From assembly GCA_030141605.1 (NCBI GenBank), contig JAQGDQ010001338.1, forward strand, positions 1 through 46,259: DNA of 46,259 nucleotides, in the 5' to 3' direction. This DNA is from Tubiluchus corallicola. Taxonomy: Eukaryota; Priapulida; Priapulimorpha; Priapulimorphida; Tubiluchidae. The translations under genes and the position numbers were made by a program. Of the stretch, positions 1 to 11,780 are shown one piece after another (position 1 is the stretch's first letter; every line of letters starts with the position of its first letter). Below the pieces are notes generated by a model. That model worked only from the letters and a program-made list of their open reading frames with translations. It ran no database searches and was not told the DNA's origin.

Positions 1-790
1 TGTTTACTTTACTCTGCTACTTGTTTACTTCACTCCACTACTTGTTTACTTCACTCCACTACTTGTTTACTTCACTCCAATACTCGTTTACTTCACTCCA
101 CTACTTGTTTACTTTACTCCACTACTTGTTTACTTCACTCCACTACTTGTTTACTTTATTCCACTACTTGTTTACTTTACTCCACTACTTGTTTACTTCA
201 CTCCACTACTTGTTTACTTTACCCCACTACTTGTTTACTTCACTCCACTACTTGCTTACTTCACTCCACTACTTGTTTACTTTATTCCACTACTTGTTTA
301 CTTCACTCCACTATTTGTTTACTTCACTCCACTACTCGTTTACTTCACTCCACTACTTGTTTACTTCACTCCACTACTTGTTTACTTCACTCCAATACTC
401 GTTTACTTCACTCCACTACTTGTTTACTTTACTCCACTACTCGTTTACTTCACTCCACTACTTGTTCCACTACTTGTTTACTTCACTCCACTACTTGTTT
501 ACTTCACTCCACTACTTGTTTACTTCACTCCACTACTTGTTTACTTCACTCCACTACTTCACTCCACTACTTGTTTACTTCGCTTCACTACTTGTTTACT
601 TCACTCCACTACTTGTTTACTTCGCTTCACTACTTGTTTACTTCACTCCACTACTTGTTTACACTCCACTACTTGTTTATGTTACTCCACTACTTGTTTA
701 CACTCCACTACTTGTTTACTTTACTCCACTACTTGTTTACTTCGCTCCACTACTTGTTTACACTCCGCTACTTGTTTCCTTCACTCCACT
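1..790. repeat. 21-bp minisatellite
   Basis: About 38 tandem copies of a unit reading roughly TGTTTACTTCACTCCACTACT. Shortened 16-18 bp variants lie between about 560 and 780. The array enters from the left edge, so its full size is unknown. The + strand unit lacks stop codons and 21 is a multiple of 3, so a 273-codon open frame arises; I read it as a by-product, not a gene. Confidence 0.95.
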
Positions 791-1029
791 AACGACAGTG
801 AATCCAGTTTTTGAAACACTCGAGCACCACGGTATTCTGTAAACAAGAAACTCTTAACACGAAATTACAAAGTAAAACGTGAATAAACGTTTCACTGTAA
901 ATGTGGGATCCACAATAGAACAGCATATTAATTGATCCAGCTGTTTAGTTTACCTGCTTAGGCTGAACTATTCCACAAGTATACGCTGAATTTGCCCAAG
1001 AATAGTCACGTAAGCTAATTTCTCCACTA

Positions 1030-1800
1030 TAAAATATCTTGTAATGAAACTTGAATATATATCACTTGTCTATTTATATGTACAGGATACTACAACTTGT
1101 TTCCCACTTCCTTTGCAAATCCAATTACAGCAAATCCTAAACATTACTTTACAAGGTTCAATGAATATCATGCCCCTTACTGTCGTACTAATAGTGCCAG
1201 GCACTTTATTATATTCACTGCCCCCAACAGCTGGAATAAAATAAGTGCCCAAGTAAAAATACACAAAACTATTTATAGTTTCAAAAAGTACTTCAAAAGG
1301 ACCATTTTTGATTCATACTTATAATACAATTTTAATGGTTCCATGTCTCATGCAGTCGCAATATATGGCCTCCAATCAATTATAATGCTATTTTAATATA
1401 GCTCTATGTAAATTAAACATACACTGTGGTCGTTTCTTCTCCTCTTTTCCTTCTTCCTATCCCTAATCTTACTATTTTTTTCCATTCCATCATGTCTACT
1501 AACCCTAACCATTCTTTCATTCACTCATCCTTCCCTCCCTTCCTTCTTCCTATCCCTAATCTTACTATTTTTTCCATTCCATCATGTCTACTAACCCTAA
1601 CCATTCTTTCATTCACTCATTTCTGCCACCCTAACAAGCCAAGCTTTCAAGGTGTCATACAGCAACTCTTTTATTTGGTTAATTTGACTTCATCAACGTT
1701 TTTTTACCTATACTGTTTCTTTTTGTTTCAATAATATTGTATATTGACGTATTGTATATGTATTGCTGGAGTGAAATAAATTGATTGATTGATTGATTAA
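1030..1800 (+). mobile_element. LINE 3' end (RT C-terminus, 3' UTR, TTGA tail)
   Basis: The frame at 1097-1324 encodes a piece resembling the last ~70 residues of CR1/Jockey-type reverse transcriptases: a basic Y-x-P-x-C-R-T segment, then a 'TAPNSWNKIS' block (family pattern GPKLWNSLP) and a final SFKKYFKR helix before the stop. It is followed by about 450 bp without coding potential. That stretch ends at 1775-1798 in AATAAA-like sequence and TTGATTGATTGATTGA, the microsatellite tail typical of CR1-like LINEs. The element is 5' truncated. The family assignment rests on pattern recognition only. Confidence 0.7.
1449..1634 (+). repeat. 93-bp tandem duplication in LINE 3' UTR
   Basis: Two near-identical 93-bp copies, each starting CCTTCTTCCTATCCC and containing CTAACCCTAACC. 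The telomere-like hexamers occur once per copy and do not form a telomeric array. Confidence 0.85.
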
Positions 1801-2051
1801 ATCTTCAAATTTGTATTAATACAGCACCAATTTTCTTCCAAGAACAGACATTCAACAATACTTTAAATTAGTAACTTTTCTGGCGCGTTTTACAGTGTAC
1901 ATCTTTCGCAGAACGGAGTGGCAGTAATACCGAGTGAATACATACTACGTTGACCAGGCAAAGCGTAACAGTTCAGTCCACGCCAAGACTTAAACCTATA
2001 ATATGCACGAATAACTTTTTCTAAAAGATGGTTTCTTACGATTGGAATGCA

Positions 2052-2303
2052 TCATCCAGTAAACCGCAACAAGTACTGCTCTGGGCCAAAACCAACTTGG
2101 TTTAAATCGCAGCAGTTTTTTGCCACAAGCGTGCAATAATAGCTTAACACTTCACTGCTGCAAATGCAAAAGATGACCAAACCTGCAGTCTTGTTGTTGC
2201 AGAAAGAACTCGGAATTATCCCTTCCGTTCCAGACAGCAATTCACGACCCGAGTAAATTACGTCTCGATCATCGTTTGAGATTTGCGAAGAGACTGTCGC
2301 TTC
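2052..2303 (-). CDS. possible terminal exon, 83 codons, unknown
   Basis: On the minus strand a pyrimidine-rich stretch ending TTTCAG precedes an open frame of 83 codons that starts with residues EATVSSQ and ends ...YLLRFTG then stop. It is rich in Cys and hydrophobic residues in its second half (positions 40-65). I do not recognise a family. Its acceptor is phase 0, compatible with the phase-0 donor of the pogo-type exon at 3258-3511, so the two could form one 166-residue protein. The alternative frame from the same acceptor closes after 14 codons. Evidence is limited to the open frame and the splice signal. Confidence 0.35.
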   Translation of the reverse strand, partial: EATVSSQISNDDRDVIYSGRELLSGTEGIIPSSFCNNKTAGLVIFCICSSEVLSYYCTLVAKNCCDLNQVGFGPEQYLLRFTG

Positions 2304-2837
2304 CTGAAACAAACAAACATAAAGCAACAAGGACAAACATGAACAGATGCAAATAATAAACCAATACAGTTCTAACAGAGAGTAAAATCAAGCAATTAAA
2401 GGAGAAGAAACCGGAATTTTAAACTATGCACCAAAAACTTGCTACACAAAGTTATATTGCCTGTTTGAAAAAATTCCGTAAGTAGAAAAGAAAATGCTGT
2501 TTTGTTTGTACCACCTGGTAAAATGATACTGCATCACCTTCCCAGTGTGCACCATTGGCTCACAATAAAAAACATATTGAATTTTTGACAAAACAAAATA
2601 ATTTAAACTTTTTCTTACTACGTCTTGCACTGACGAAGTTTATTCCTCACCGTAGGAGCACCACAGTATCTAGAATAGGTGGAGAGAATAGGTTGTGATC
2701 ATCTTAAAGCGGTTTTAGTCTTCGTCAGACGGTTTAAAATTCAACTAATGAACACATACACAATTTTATTCTAAACACTGATACCATTTTAACCTCGAAT
2801 ATTTTTACCCATTGGGAATATACCATTTTTTGAAATA

Positions 2838-3023
2838 CAGTCTAGCCTCGTTATCTCGCCACTGTCCGTCTAGGGCAAATTTTTGGCGAGAGGCGAGTAT
2901 GGCAAGATAACGGGAATATAACAAAGTTAGTCTATATGTATATACATAATAGTTGATTAACATAGTGTGTGTGAGAAGCGAGGGTGGCGACTTAACGAGG
3001 GGTGAGATAACGAGGCTGGACTG
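2838..3023. mobile_element. pogo-like MITE, TA-flanked
   Basis: A 186-bp element bounded by inverted repeats of about 23 bp. The left end reads CAGTCTAGCCTCGTTATCTC and the right end is its complement with two mismatches. TA dinucleotides lie immediately outside both ends (2836-2837, 3024-3025), as expected for Tc1/mariner/pogo target duplication. It is too short to encode a transposase. It sits between the two putative exons of the pogo-domain gene. Confidence 0.85.
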
Positions 3024-3257
3024 TATTTAGCTTACTAATCTTCTGTCCTCTGTATAAATATTTATTTCATTTGCCTTGTGGTATTATTTAATATTGCTGT
3101 TTAATTTTGTTTACTGTTCTGTGGTACTTGTTATGCCCTGAAATAAACGTGAAATAAAAATAAAATGAATAGAATTTGTTTATGTTGAACATGATCCTAC
3201 GTGTCGGGCACAATAGCTCCCAGCCGTCTTTCAAATGCAGAACAGATAATAACTCAC

Positions 3258-3511
3258 CACATTAGAACTGGTGGTGGCAGCACTGTCGCGCTCCTTTGAA
3301 GACGGGGGAAGACGTTTTCTCCCCTCCTGACCGACAGCCTTCAAGGCCGTCTCCTGTCTGCGCCAGATTTGGACTAGTCGTCTACCAATGTTGAACTGCA
3401 AAGCCGTGGCTGTAGTGCCATGCTGCTTCGCTAAGCTCACAACTTCACACTTAAATGCAAAGTCATAAGAATTCCTTTTTTGCTTACGTTGTGCACAACT
3501 TGCCATTTTAC
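3258..3511 (-). CDS. exon with pogo/Brinker-type HTH DNA-binding domain
   Basis: The exon is preceded by GTTTTCAG at 3512-3519 and followed by the consensus donor GTGAGT. The start codon is at 3506-3504, giving 83 in-frame codons ending exactly at the donor (phase 0). Residues 8-58 look like the N-terminal helix-turn-helix of pogo/Tigger transposases and Brinker-type proteins: a basic start, SYDFAFKCEVVSLAKQHG (helix 1), then TTATALQFNIGRRLVQIWRR (turn and recognition helix), then a basic RKRLP stretch. It may be a remnant of an autonomous pogo element or a domesticated gene. Intact splice sites favour expression, but the DDE domain is not visible in this window. Confidence 0.55.
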
Positions 3512-3592
3512 CTGAAAACATAGAAATACATTCAACAAACCAAGTAAAAAAACAAAACATCATATTTATCATTCAAGTTAAAGCTGACGAAA

Positions 3593-3687
3593 ACAACTTA
3601 CGAAAAATTGTACATACAAAGAAACATTATTATTGTACTAACAACTTACGAAAAATTGTACATACAAAGAAACATTATTATTGTACG
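3593..3687. repeat. 48-bp tandem duplication
   Basis: Two consecutive copies of a 48-bp stretch beginning ACAACTTACGAAAAATTGTA, identical over nearly the whole unit. Confidence 0.9.
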
Positions 3688-3905
3688 TTAGTACCAACGA
3701 TTATGAATTCGTTATTAATACAATGTGGTACAAGAGCGTCACCTACAGTACTGTTCAGTTAGAGTGCCGTAACATGGATTTAATCGTGTTTATGCATCTG
3801 CATGTCTGACCCTTCCTACACGATAAAATAAACACAGGTGAAGTTATGATCATCAAATGTGGCACGTAGACAGATCTGGGAGAGCTGGAAACACATAAGC
3901 TAAAA

Positions 3906-4560
3906 GGATAGAGATTATAGAGAAAAATACAATTTAAAGTTAGAGCAGAACATTACTAAATCTCCACCTGGTGAGACATCTGAAAACACAAATTTGCAAT
4001 GGGAAAAACTCAAAGTTCACATAAAAAATTCGGCTGCAGAAACACTTGGACATGTGCAATTTAACAATAAAAAGGTTAAAGATGATGAGATAGAAGCTTT
4101 GTCTGCGAATCAAAAAGTTGTGAAAGATAAAATTCACCAATGTAAAAATTTAGCAGAAATTGATGATCTTAAGAAGAAACGCAAGGAAATTCTAAAGCAA
4201 ATTCATGAAAAACTAAAACAAATAGAAGAAAAATGTGACTGGTATCGCAGAATTGAGCAAAGAAAAACTGATTCCTCTAGGCATTTTAAAGTAATATGGA
4301 CTTTGCAGACCTTTCAACCAAAAAAAAAATTAATTGTACAAAGAAATGATGGTCTAATTACTGATGCTGAACAGCAAACTGAAGCCATAGCAGAATTTTT
4401 TCAACGAATTTTTAATGATGAAGATGCACCTGGGGTTAAAAGGACTCACTATCCAATGAAAGTTCCATTTACTAAAGAAGAAGTAAAGCATGCGGCAAAA
4501 TCATTGAAAAACAACAAAAGCCCGGGCGCTGATGAATTAAATGCTGAGTTAGTCAAGTAA
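3906..4560 (+). pseudogene. LINE ORF2 fragment (endonuclease-RT linker to RT start)
   Basis: The open frame runs through about 3906-4560 with no genuine ATG context. The translation matches the region between the AP endonuclease and reverse transcriptase of RTE/L1-like elements: a basic KYNLKLEQN start, LQWEKLKVHIKNSAAETLG, a long Lys-rich coiled stretch (LKKKRKEILKQIHEKLKQIEEK cut short here), then FFQRIFND and finally the RT-0/1 motif KSLKNNKSPGADELNAELVK. The frame stops before the RT catalytic motifs and unrelated DNA follows, so this is a dead internal fragment. The C-terminal fragment at 28698-29159 may be the same family. Confidence 0.8.
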
Positions 4561-4905
4561 TATGGTCAGAATGACAAGCAATTACAAGTTTCAATATGAC
4601 GCACCTTATGCTTCAAAACTCATTTCGTTGAGTTTATTGGAGCATTCTTTTTGACAAAACTATAACAAAAACTTCAGATTTTCCTTTGATTTTTGCTGAA
4701 AGACTTTTTTGTCGAATTGTGACACAAAGATAACTCTACGTGGCGATGCAGAATAACTTATATATTACTAATTGATGTATACAAATACGTATCTGGAGTT
4801 TACAGTTGTGATGATGACTACCTTGTTAAATTACAAGTAAATTGCACAGCAAGCACAGGTCCTGGTCTTCATAAATCAAGAACTGCACGCAACTAGTTGT
4901 TGGGA

Positions 4906-5033
4906 GCCGAGTAACCCATTAGCCCAAGTAGGACAATTGGGCTAGCCCAAGTAGGACGCGTCTTACATGGGCTGCCCAAGTAGGACACCAAAGACAGGTC
5001 GCGAATTGAGTCGTTAAGTGTACTGACACCGCA
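4906..5033. repeat. dispersed repeat, copy 1
   Basis: Begins GGGAGCCGAGTAACCC, contains repeated 'gcccaagtaggac' blocks and ends GACAGGTCGCGAATTGAG... GACACCGC. The copy at 7153-7237 shares both ends but lacks the internal duplications. Confidence 0.7.
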
Positions 5034-7152
5034 GATGTTTAACATTTAGAACGGTATATTATTTGCAGTTATACTTTTGTGATTAAAGAAACAATTCTCA
5101 AATTAGGATAATTCGAAACATTTATATTTGTACTTACGCTCTATGCGGTATGGCGGTATTATATGTAATTATTTTGTTGTTGTTATTTCAGCCTGATCAT
5201 TGCTGCAATATCATAAATAAACCACTTTGATTGATTCAGCAAAAACTTCCATAGTTATTTAATGTACGTAAATATAGCTCTACAAAGAAAATCAGGAGAG
5301 GTAAACATGGTCCTAGAAAATTTGGCAACCCCTTCATGAATATGTAAACATGTTTTGGAAAACTTGCCAGTAAATACCAGCCTGTGGATGCTTAATTATA
5401 GTATATGTGGCATTATGCAAGCTGATTGCGCCAGACACATCAGTATAGTTGTGAATAATTGCTGCAAATCATATAGATACATTTCCATTGTTTGTAGATG
5501 TTCGTAACTCCAGGTCCTATTGTTTGTCATGGTGACATTAATGAGTGCACCACTGTGAAACCCGCAAATGCTCCATTCGATTCACGAAGCGAGAGATTTC
5601 CATTTTCAAATGCTCGCGCTTGTCCAGGGTAATGACGAACTAGACTAGTTTGTCTAAATTTAGCATTTTTCTTGTTGTTATTAATAATATTAATTTCATT
5701 GATAAAAACTCTCATGGTAGCTGAGAAACTTTTTTATTTAACCAACATTTCCTTCCGCTTAAAGCATTACTAATGTAAATGACAATTTGTATCTTAAGAA
5801 AAACATGTTTATTTTTAAAATACCACTTGTCATTTATATTAATAATGCTCTACATAGAGAGAAATGTCTGTAAAGTAAGTTAACAATCAGTGTCTGACAG
5901 AGTTGTTTTTACTCAAGTGGACAATTTTACTCAAAATGACAAGGAAATTTTTGATCTTCAAGTTTTTTAACTTTTTGGTTGTTGCAGCTTGATATGCACT
6001 TCTTGTTGCTTGGTCAAATGATGTAAGTGTTTGGCTCTTGTATTCCTAAGTTCTGGAGCTCATGCAGATTTGCTAATCGGACTTTAAGAGTTTATTGCGT
6101 ACCCTGCTGTATACCAGGCAATGAGACTTGTTTCCACAAAGATATCTGTATCAAATAACTATGAAAAATCCTTTAGGAGAAACATCATTTATGTATCGCT
6201 AAACTGGCATTATGCTCGACATTAATTGTTCTTCCATATTTGTCACGTTGAATACATTCATTTGTCAGTTTTCTCATACGCAGATCTTTTGTTCTAAATT
6301 ATGTTTCCTTGTTGCATTGCTAGTGACAGACAAGGCTGTTGTAATGCTGTAACGCACTGTCTTAAGTGCAGTAGCAGTAACAGTTACGAAAATGTGTTGT
6401 CTTCAGTCATGTCATTAATTTTGGCAGCTCACTTCTTTCCTGCCACTACTTTCAATTTTTCTTCCTCAGCTATTGATGCATAAACCCTTTTTACCATCTA
6501 CTGTTTCGTGACCTTTCCCTTGTTCTGTCTGCATGCCGCCGGTTGCTACTTATTACAAATGTGAAATAAAAACTCCATCTTTCGTTGTTATAGAGACTTT
6601 CAAAAAAGCAAATTTCATGTCCAAAAGGATCATAGGAGTGCAACATTCGAGTGACACCTTTTTCTCTGCTGCCGTATGTGCATCAGATGCATATAATCTG
6701 AACAGAGTTCAAGTGTGAGTTTTTTAATATGAGTTTTCTTAGAACGGAGAGAACACTAGTTCGATAGCCTGCTGATCAGGGACGTAGTTTACCTATGCCA
6801 CAACAGACAGTGTCAGCATGTGACAAGAAGATATTATTATAATTCGATTTGGGGCAAATTGATACTTGATTCAATCAGTTAACCTTGACGCATGAATTGC
6901 TTAAATTGCTCATTTTAAAAACACGGGAGGCACGTTGATCAAATAAAGTAATAAGGCAGGTAGTTGTAAAGGTGCCAATTTTGAAGAATGTTCTCAGGGA
7001 GAGGCTGCTCTCCTTTCTCCTTTATTAGCTACGCCCCTCCTGCTGATATAACGATGGAATAAATTTGTTGTGCTTGTTGTGGCACTAAATGCGCTGAGCT
7101 TGTATGAGCAAGTGGCATGAATTGGCAACTGGCACGCATAAACCCCATTGAT

Positions 7153-7237
7153 GGGAGCCGAGTAATCCACTAGCCGAAGAAGGACGTGTCGTACATAGAC
7201 AGGTCGCGAATTGAGTCGTTAAGTGTACTGGCACCGC
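7153..7237. repeat. dispersed repeat, copy 2
   Basis: Shorter relative of 4906-5033. It shares GGGAGCCGAGTAA at the left and GACAGGTCGCGAATTGAG through ACCGC at the right. It lies about 750 bp upstream of the CHMP1B start codon, so it could fall in the promoter region. Confidence 0.7.
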
Positions 7238-7990
7238 CCGTTGTCCTCGTTTATGTAATAATAATAATTAAAAACGTTAGTACACGTTAAATAATTTATT
7301 ATACATCTGATAAAATAAAAGAATTTTATTCTGAGCTGGTAGAACGGACAATATTACCAATTCAAAAAGTACCAACTCAACTGTCCAGAACAGGTATTGA
7401 TTTTTCTGCATAAGTAAACGAAGTACTCCAACAGGTATGCACAAACTATTTTAAGTGACTGGGGTGAGGAGATGATGAAATGAAAGAACACATACAGCAG
7501 GGCAAGCCAAGCAAGCCATCTACTATCAAAATTAGCAACACGCACCATACAGTTACTTAAAAACGTTTTAGAAAGCAGTGGAAGTGTATTAGTCTGACCT
7601 CTGACATTCAGCCTGACTCTATATCTGCTCTTGTAGAATGTTGTGATTTTAATAAATTTTATTTACTGTCAGTTACAAAGTGATTAGGGATAGTTTCATT
7701 TTGTGTGAACTAATGCTAGAGCCAATTGCTTCTCTTTTCGTGTTGTAGAATTCATATAATAGTGAAACTGTTGATGCATGAAATCTGCCTCAATTTCGCA
7801 AAGAAAGCAGTCGTTGCGAATGCGCGGAACAAGTATACAGGCTGGTGGGTACAGCACATGACGAACAGTCATTGCTCATCGTAGTCATCAAACAAAATAA
7901 CAGACTAATAGTTTTGTGTTTCTGTGAATCCGCTTGTTCCATTTAGTTTGTTCTACCATTGTCAAGAAAAACGATTAAATATTTCCACAC

Positions 7991-8006
7991 ATGTCGAATA
8001 TGGAGA
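7991..8006 (+). CDS. CHMP1B: CHMP1B coding exon 1
   Basis: Sixteen coding bases, MSNME plus one base, then donor GTATCC. Joining to the AA at 10356 gives Lys6, which restores the conserved start. The exon is too short for ORF finders. It was chosen because sequence, donor and phase all fit. Confidence 0.9.
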
Positions 8007-11000
8007 GTATCCTTTTCTAATTTTATTAAATGCCAAAGAACATGGCAAATGTATAGCTAGGGTTTATAATTTATAGTGTAGTCGGTAAGTAAATTATAGA
8101 TTGCAGTATAATAATTATATTGTATGTTGTGTAGTAGCCTTGTAGGTAACTGATGTAGTGCTATAATAGTTCGCGTGTTATGTAGCGTATTTTATAACTT
8201 GGGAGTTATGCTTGGAAGAATAGGAAGTTCTGTAAAAGCACAAATAGCTCTCAAGTAGAACAGTTGTACAGAGAGCACTATTTTACAGGATGTAACTAAT
8301 AGTTGAAGAAAAGTTAGATGACAAGGAAGTTAAAATTGTAAGAAAAGACAAGGAAACAGTGAAGATTGTCGCTACGAGTAACTGACATCTTATACCTGTA
8401 GTGTGATCTAATATTAGCTTATAAATTCATCACTTTTTTATTTATTCTTTGTGTTGTTTAGAAACCAAATACATCTAAAAAATCAAGTAAATCTAAATGA
8501 ATTGTTTTTGTCGAAGGCATGTAGAAATCTTTTGAACTGTAAGTACCCGTATTCAGAAAGTTTTATTTATTGCATGAACATATTCGGTTACTCTGCTTTG
8601 CCTCTAGATTGAATGTTGCATCACAAAAATTCTGCTCGCCTAATTATATATTTTGTTCTAGCCTTGTTCTGATTTTTTTGTTTTGCCTTGCGAAGATTTT
8701 TGTTACTGTTGCTTCATATATGTTTTGCTTTAAACTGAATTTTGTTTTTGCTCTTGAGTTTGATTTTGTTGCTTTTGTGTGTTATAATTTTTGCCCCTAG
8801 TTGAATCCTGTTTTGTTTTGCTTATGATAATTTCTTTTGTTTTGAGTTGAACTGCGTTTGTTTTATGAAAATGTCATCACACTGTAAATAAACTTGTACT
8901 TTTAATAAGGGGCAGCTGACCAAGTGACCAATAGGTCTTTCGCCGCTCCTTCTCGGCTACAATGAAATATGAAAATAATTAAGATGAATTTTAAACTGCT
9001 AATGAGAAAATAAATTGAATTGAATTGAATTGACATTACACATAAAGTGATCTCACAAACAGACACTTTTCTTTCCCTTTCTATGTACCCGTTCTATATT
9101 GCAATAGAGCAAAGCTTATTTAGAACAACAACTTAAAGAGCTTTTCAATAACAATGATGACAATGCAGTGAGGTTAGGATGTTGCATCCATTGTGATTCA
9201 CTTTCCTATCAGTAATGCACTATTAGGGATGAGAATTTTCCACGGATACGCGCAATTCCGAGTTTTTGGAAGACCAGTAGTGCCATTTTTGTAAATCGCG
9301 TAAATTTGTTGAGAAAATTTTTATGGACCCAGTACATTATTTCACAAGCTGACCGCTAGTTGGCAGGCCGTCACTTTGTTTACATCACGTACATCAGTGT
9401 AACCACGTGTATATCTCTATGTATAAAAAGATAGAATCAATTATGCGGAGTTATTTGCGTCAATTGCAGACAGTTTTTGTATACTTTTGCATAGGATCAG
9501 CCAGTACTTAGGCGTTTTTGAGACAATTAGGTATCATGTATCCTTGATAGTTTTGTATTTTAAATTATGCGTGAAACAAGGTAATTGATATTTTAAGTCC
9601 ACTTAGAGGCTATGGTCAAAATTGCAGTTTGTTGCTGGCTTCAAGGGGGCGACTGAACCCCCATGGGGGCCTACGCGGCCCACAAACCCCCGGCCTGTTT
9701 CAGAGTTTTTTTGTAATTTGTCATTCTCATCCCTGCACTATGTTGGTTATATTATAATGTAGGATGTTTTGAACTTCAGCAGTCATTATAGCTTCAGTGG
9801 AATAGTTACTACAATAAAGTACTGATTACGAATTTGAGATATGGTTTTATTAAGTCCTTCACTATCATAGCAAATGTCTTCACCAGACGGTTTAGTCTAG
9901 TGGTAATGTGTCTGCTTTCCGTCTGGGAGGTCGTCAGTTCGAACCAGCAGCCGGGTCATACGAAAGACTTTAAAAATGCTGTTGCCCTGCCTGACGCGTG
10001 GTATAAGTGGGGTAATAATAGTCTCTGTTATGTAGTTGTAGGTTGTTATTTACGGTCGGCGATAATAGCTCTTTGAGCTAATGCTAATTGTTGACCCAAT
10101 AGCCGACTTTAAATAAAGGTTATTATTATTATACTGTACATTTTATTATGTAATAAATAACATTAAAATTGATTGCTACTATATTCTATAAGAAACAATA
10201 AATTTTAATGTTCTTAATATATTGCAAATGTTGGTGAAGCAAAGATAGAGTGCAGACTTGTAAAAAACCACCCCTGCTTTTATATATATATATATATATA
10301 ATGTTTGTTTGAACCCATGTGAGTTTGTTAACTTTTCTTTAACCTCGACCAACAGAACATCTATTTAACCTCAAATTTGCTGCAAAGGAACTTGAAAGAA
10401 GTGCGAAAAAATGCGAAAAAGAAGAAAAAGCCGAAAAACTGAAGCTCAAAAAGGTTTGTAATATTTAATAATTCTGTATCGGTAAGTTTGCTTTAAGGGT
10501 AACTGTCCTCTTGCCACGTCCCATGAATATACGTACATTAAAATGAAACGTCGCCAAGCGGGGAGTCTTTAAGTGAGGACGTATTGTACTTCACAACTAC
10601 AGCCATATCACGTTAAAAACACCGGTTCTCGTCTGATCACCAAAGTTAAGCAATGTAGAGCCTGGTTAGTACTTGGATGTGTGACCGCCTAAGAATACGA
10701 GGTGCTGTAGGCTTGCGAGATGCCCACACTGTATCTCGACACTAGGTGGAGGAGCTGCACAAGCAGCCAACAGCTAGAGGGCGGAGGAGGTCAATTGACC
10801 CAACAGCCATGTGTAGAGGAGTAAACCTTCCAAATCAGGAGTGGAGCCCCGAAGGCGGATCAGTGCAGCATGTTCACTGACTCTGGCAGCTCCTGCAGCC
10901 AACCTGGTGCCAAACGTATCGCTCCACTTTCCTTTGGACTACACCAGGGAGGAAGAGAGGGGGTTCCTGTTGTCTGGGCAACTCAGGATCTCCATACACC

Positions 11001-11640
11001 TTGCCCAGGCGTGCGCCCTGGAGACGTTCAAGGATCGCACTGCTCAGCCACAGTCGACACTGCAGCTCCATCAATGTGATCAATAACTGACTCTCTTGGC
11101 GCACACTCCATTGTCTTCCGAGACAGAAGGATGCCAACAATAACAACATATTTAATAAGCAGGCTACGCAACTTCTTGTCGTGTAATACTTTGCACTTGT
11201 TTGTTATGAGCCTATTAGTTAATGCTCCCCTGCCGATTTAGAGTTACCATGTATAGCCTGACCGGATAACCACGACCAGCATTTTTCTCTTTTTTTCTTA
11301 TTGTGTACTATCAAATATTTCTTTATTGTGTGCAGAGCATTCAGAAAAGCGATATGGAAAGTGCAAAAATTCACGCAGAGAATGCTATCAGACAGAAAAA
11401 TCAAGCGCTCAACTATAGACGCATGAGCTCAAGAATAGATGCTGTATCGGCCAGGGTACAGACGGCTTGTACAATGAAGAAGGTATGTGTCTCTCCAACC
11501 CGTGTCTTTTTCATTCGTGTTCTTCTCCGCAGTCTTTCATGTGTTGCGTGTTTTAGTTTATTTTAAACATAATTTATTATAGGATTGGATCAGACAGTTT
11601 GAACAACATGATTTAGGATCCTCATCACATCAGACTACTA

Positions 11641-11696
<56 letters not shown>

Positions 11697-11700
11697 CTCC

Positions 11701-11780
<80 letters not shown>

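Larger units (their letters stand above)
4561..7990. other. no gene recognised; AT-rich, two copies of a short repeat
   Basis: No convincing exon on either strand. A LINE-like tail (AAATAAACCACTTTGATTGATT) lies near 5212-5233. A ~85-125 bp sequence starting GGGAGCCGAGTAA occurs at 4906-5033 and again at 7153-7237. The last few hundred bases should hold the CHMP1B promoter and 5' UTR, but I see no clear TATA box or initiator. Confidence 0.5.

Noticed and set aside
21-842. 273-codon frame rich in FTSLHYL repeats
   Set aside because: Product of a 21-bp minisatellite with no stop in this frame; no promoter, splice signal or domain.
1499-1600. Telomere-like CTAACCCTAACC
   Set aside because: Only two hexamers per 93-bp duplicate inside a LINE 3' UTR, not a telomeric array.
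8570-8800. 76-codon Phe/Cys/Leu-rich + frame in CHMP1B intron 1
   Set aside because: T-rich low-complexity sequence (repeated TTTTG) with no splice signals and no recognisable domain.
10841-11149. Conserved 69-99 codon frames on both strands in the two 5S-headed SINE copies
   Set aside because: Present in both copies simply because the copies are recent; several overlapping frames are open and none resembles a known domain.
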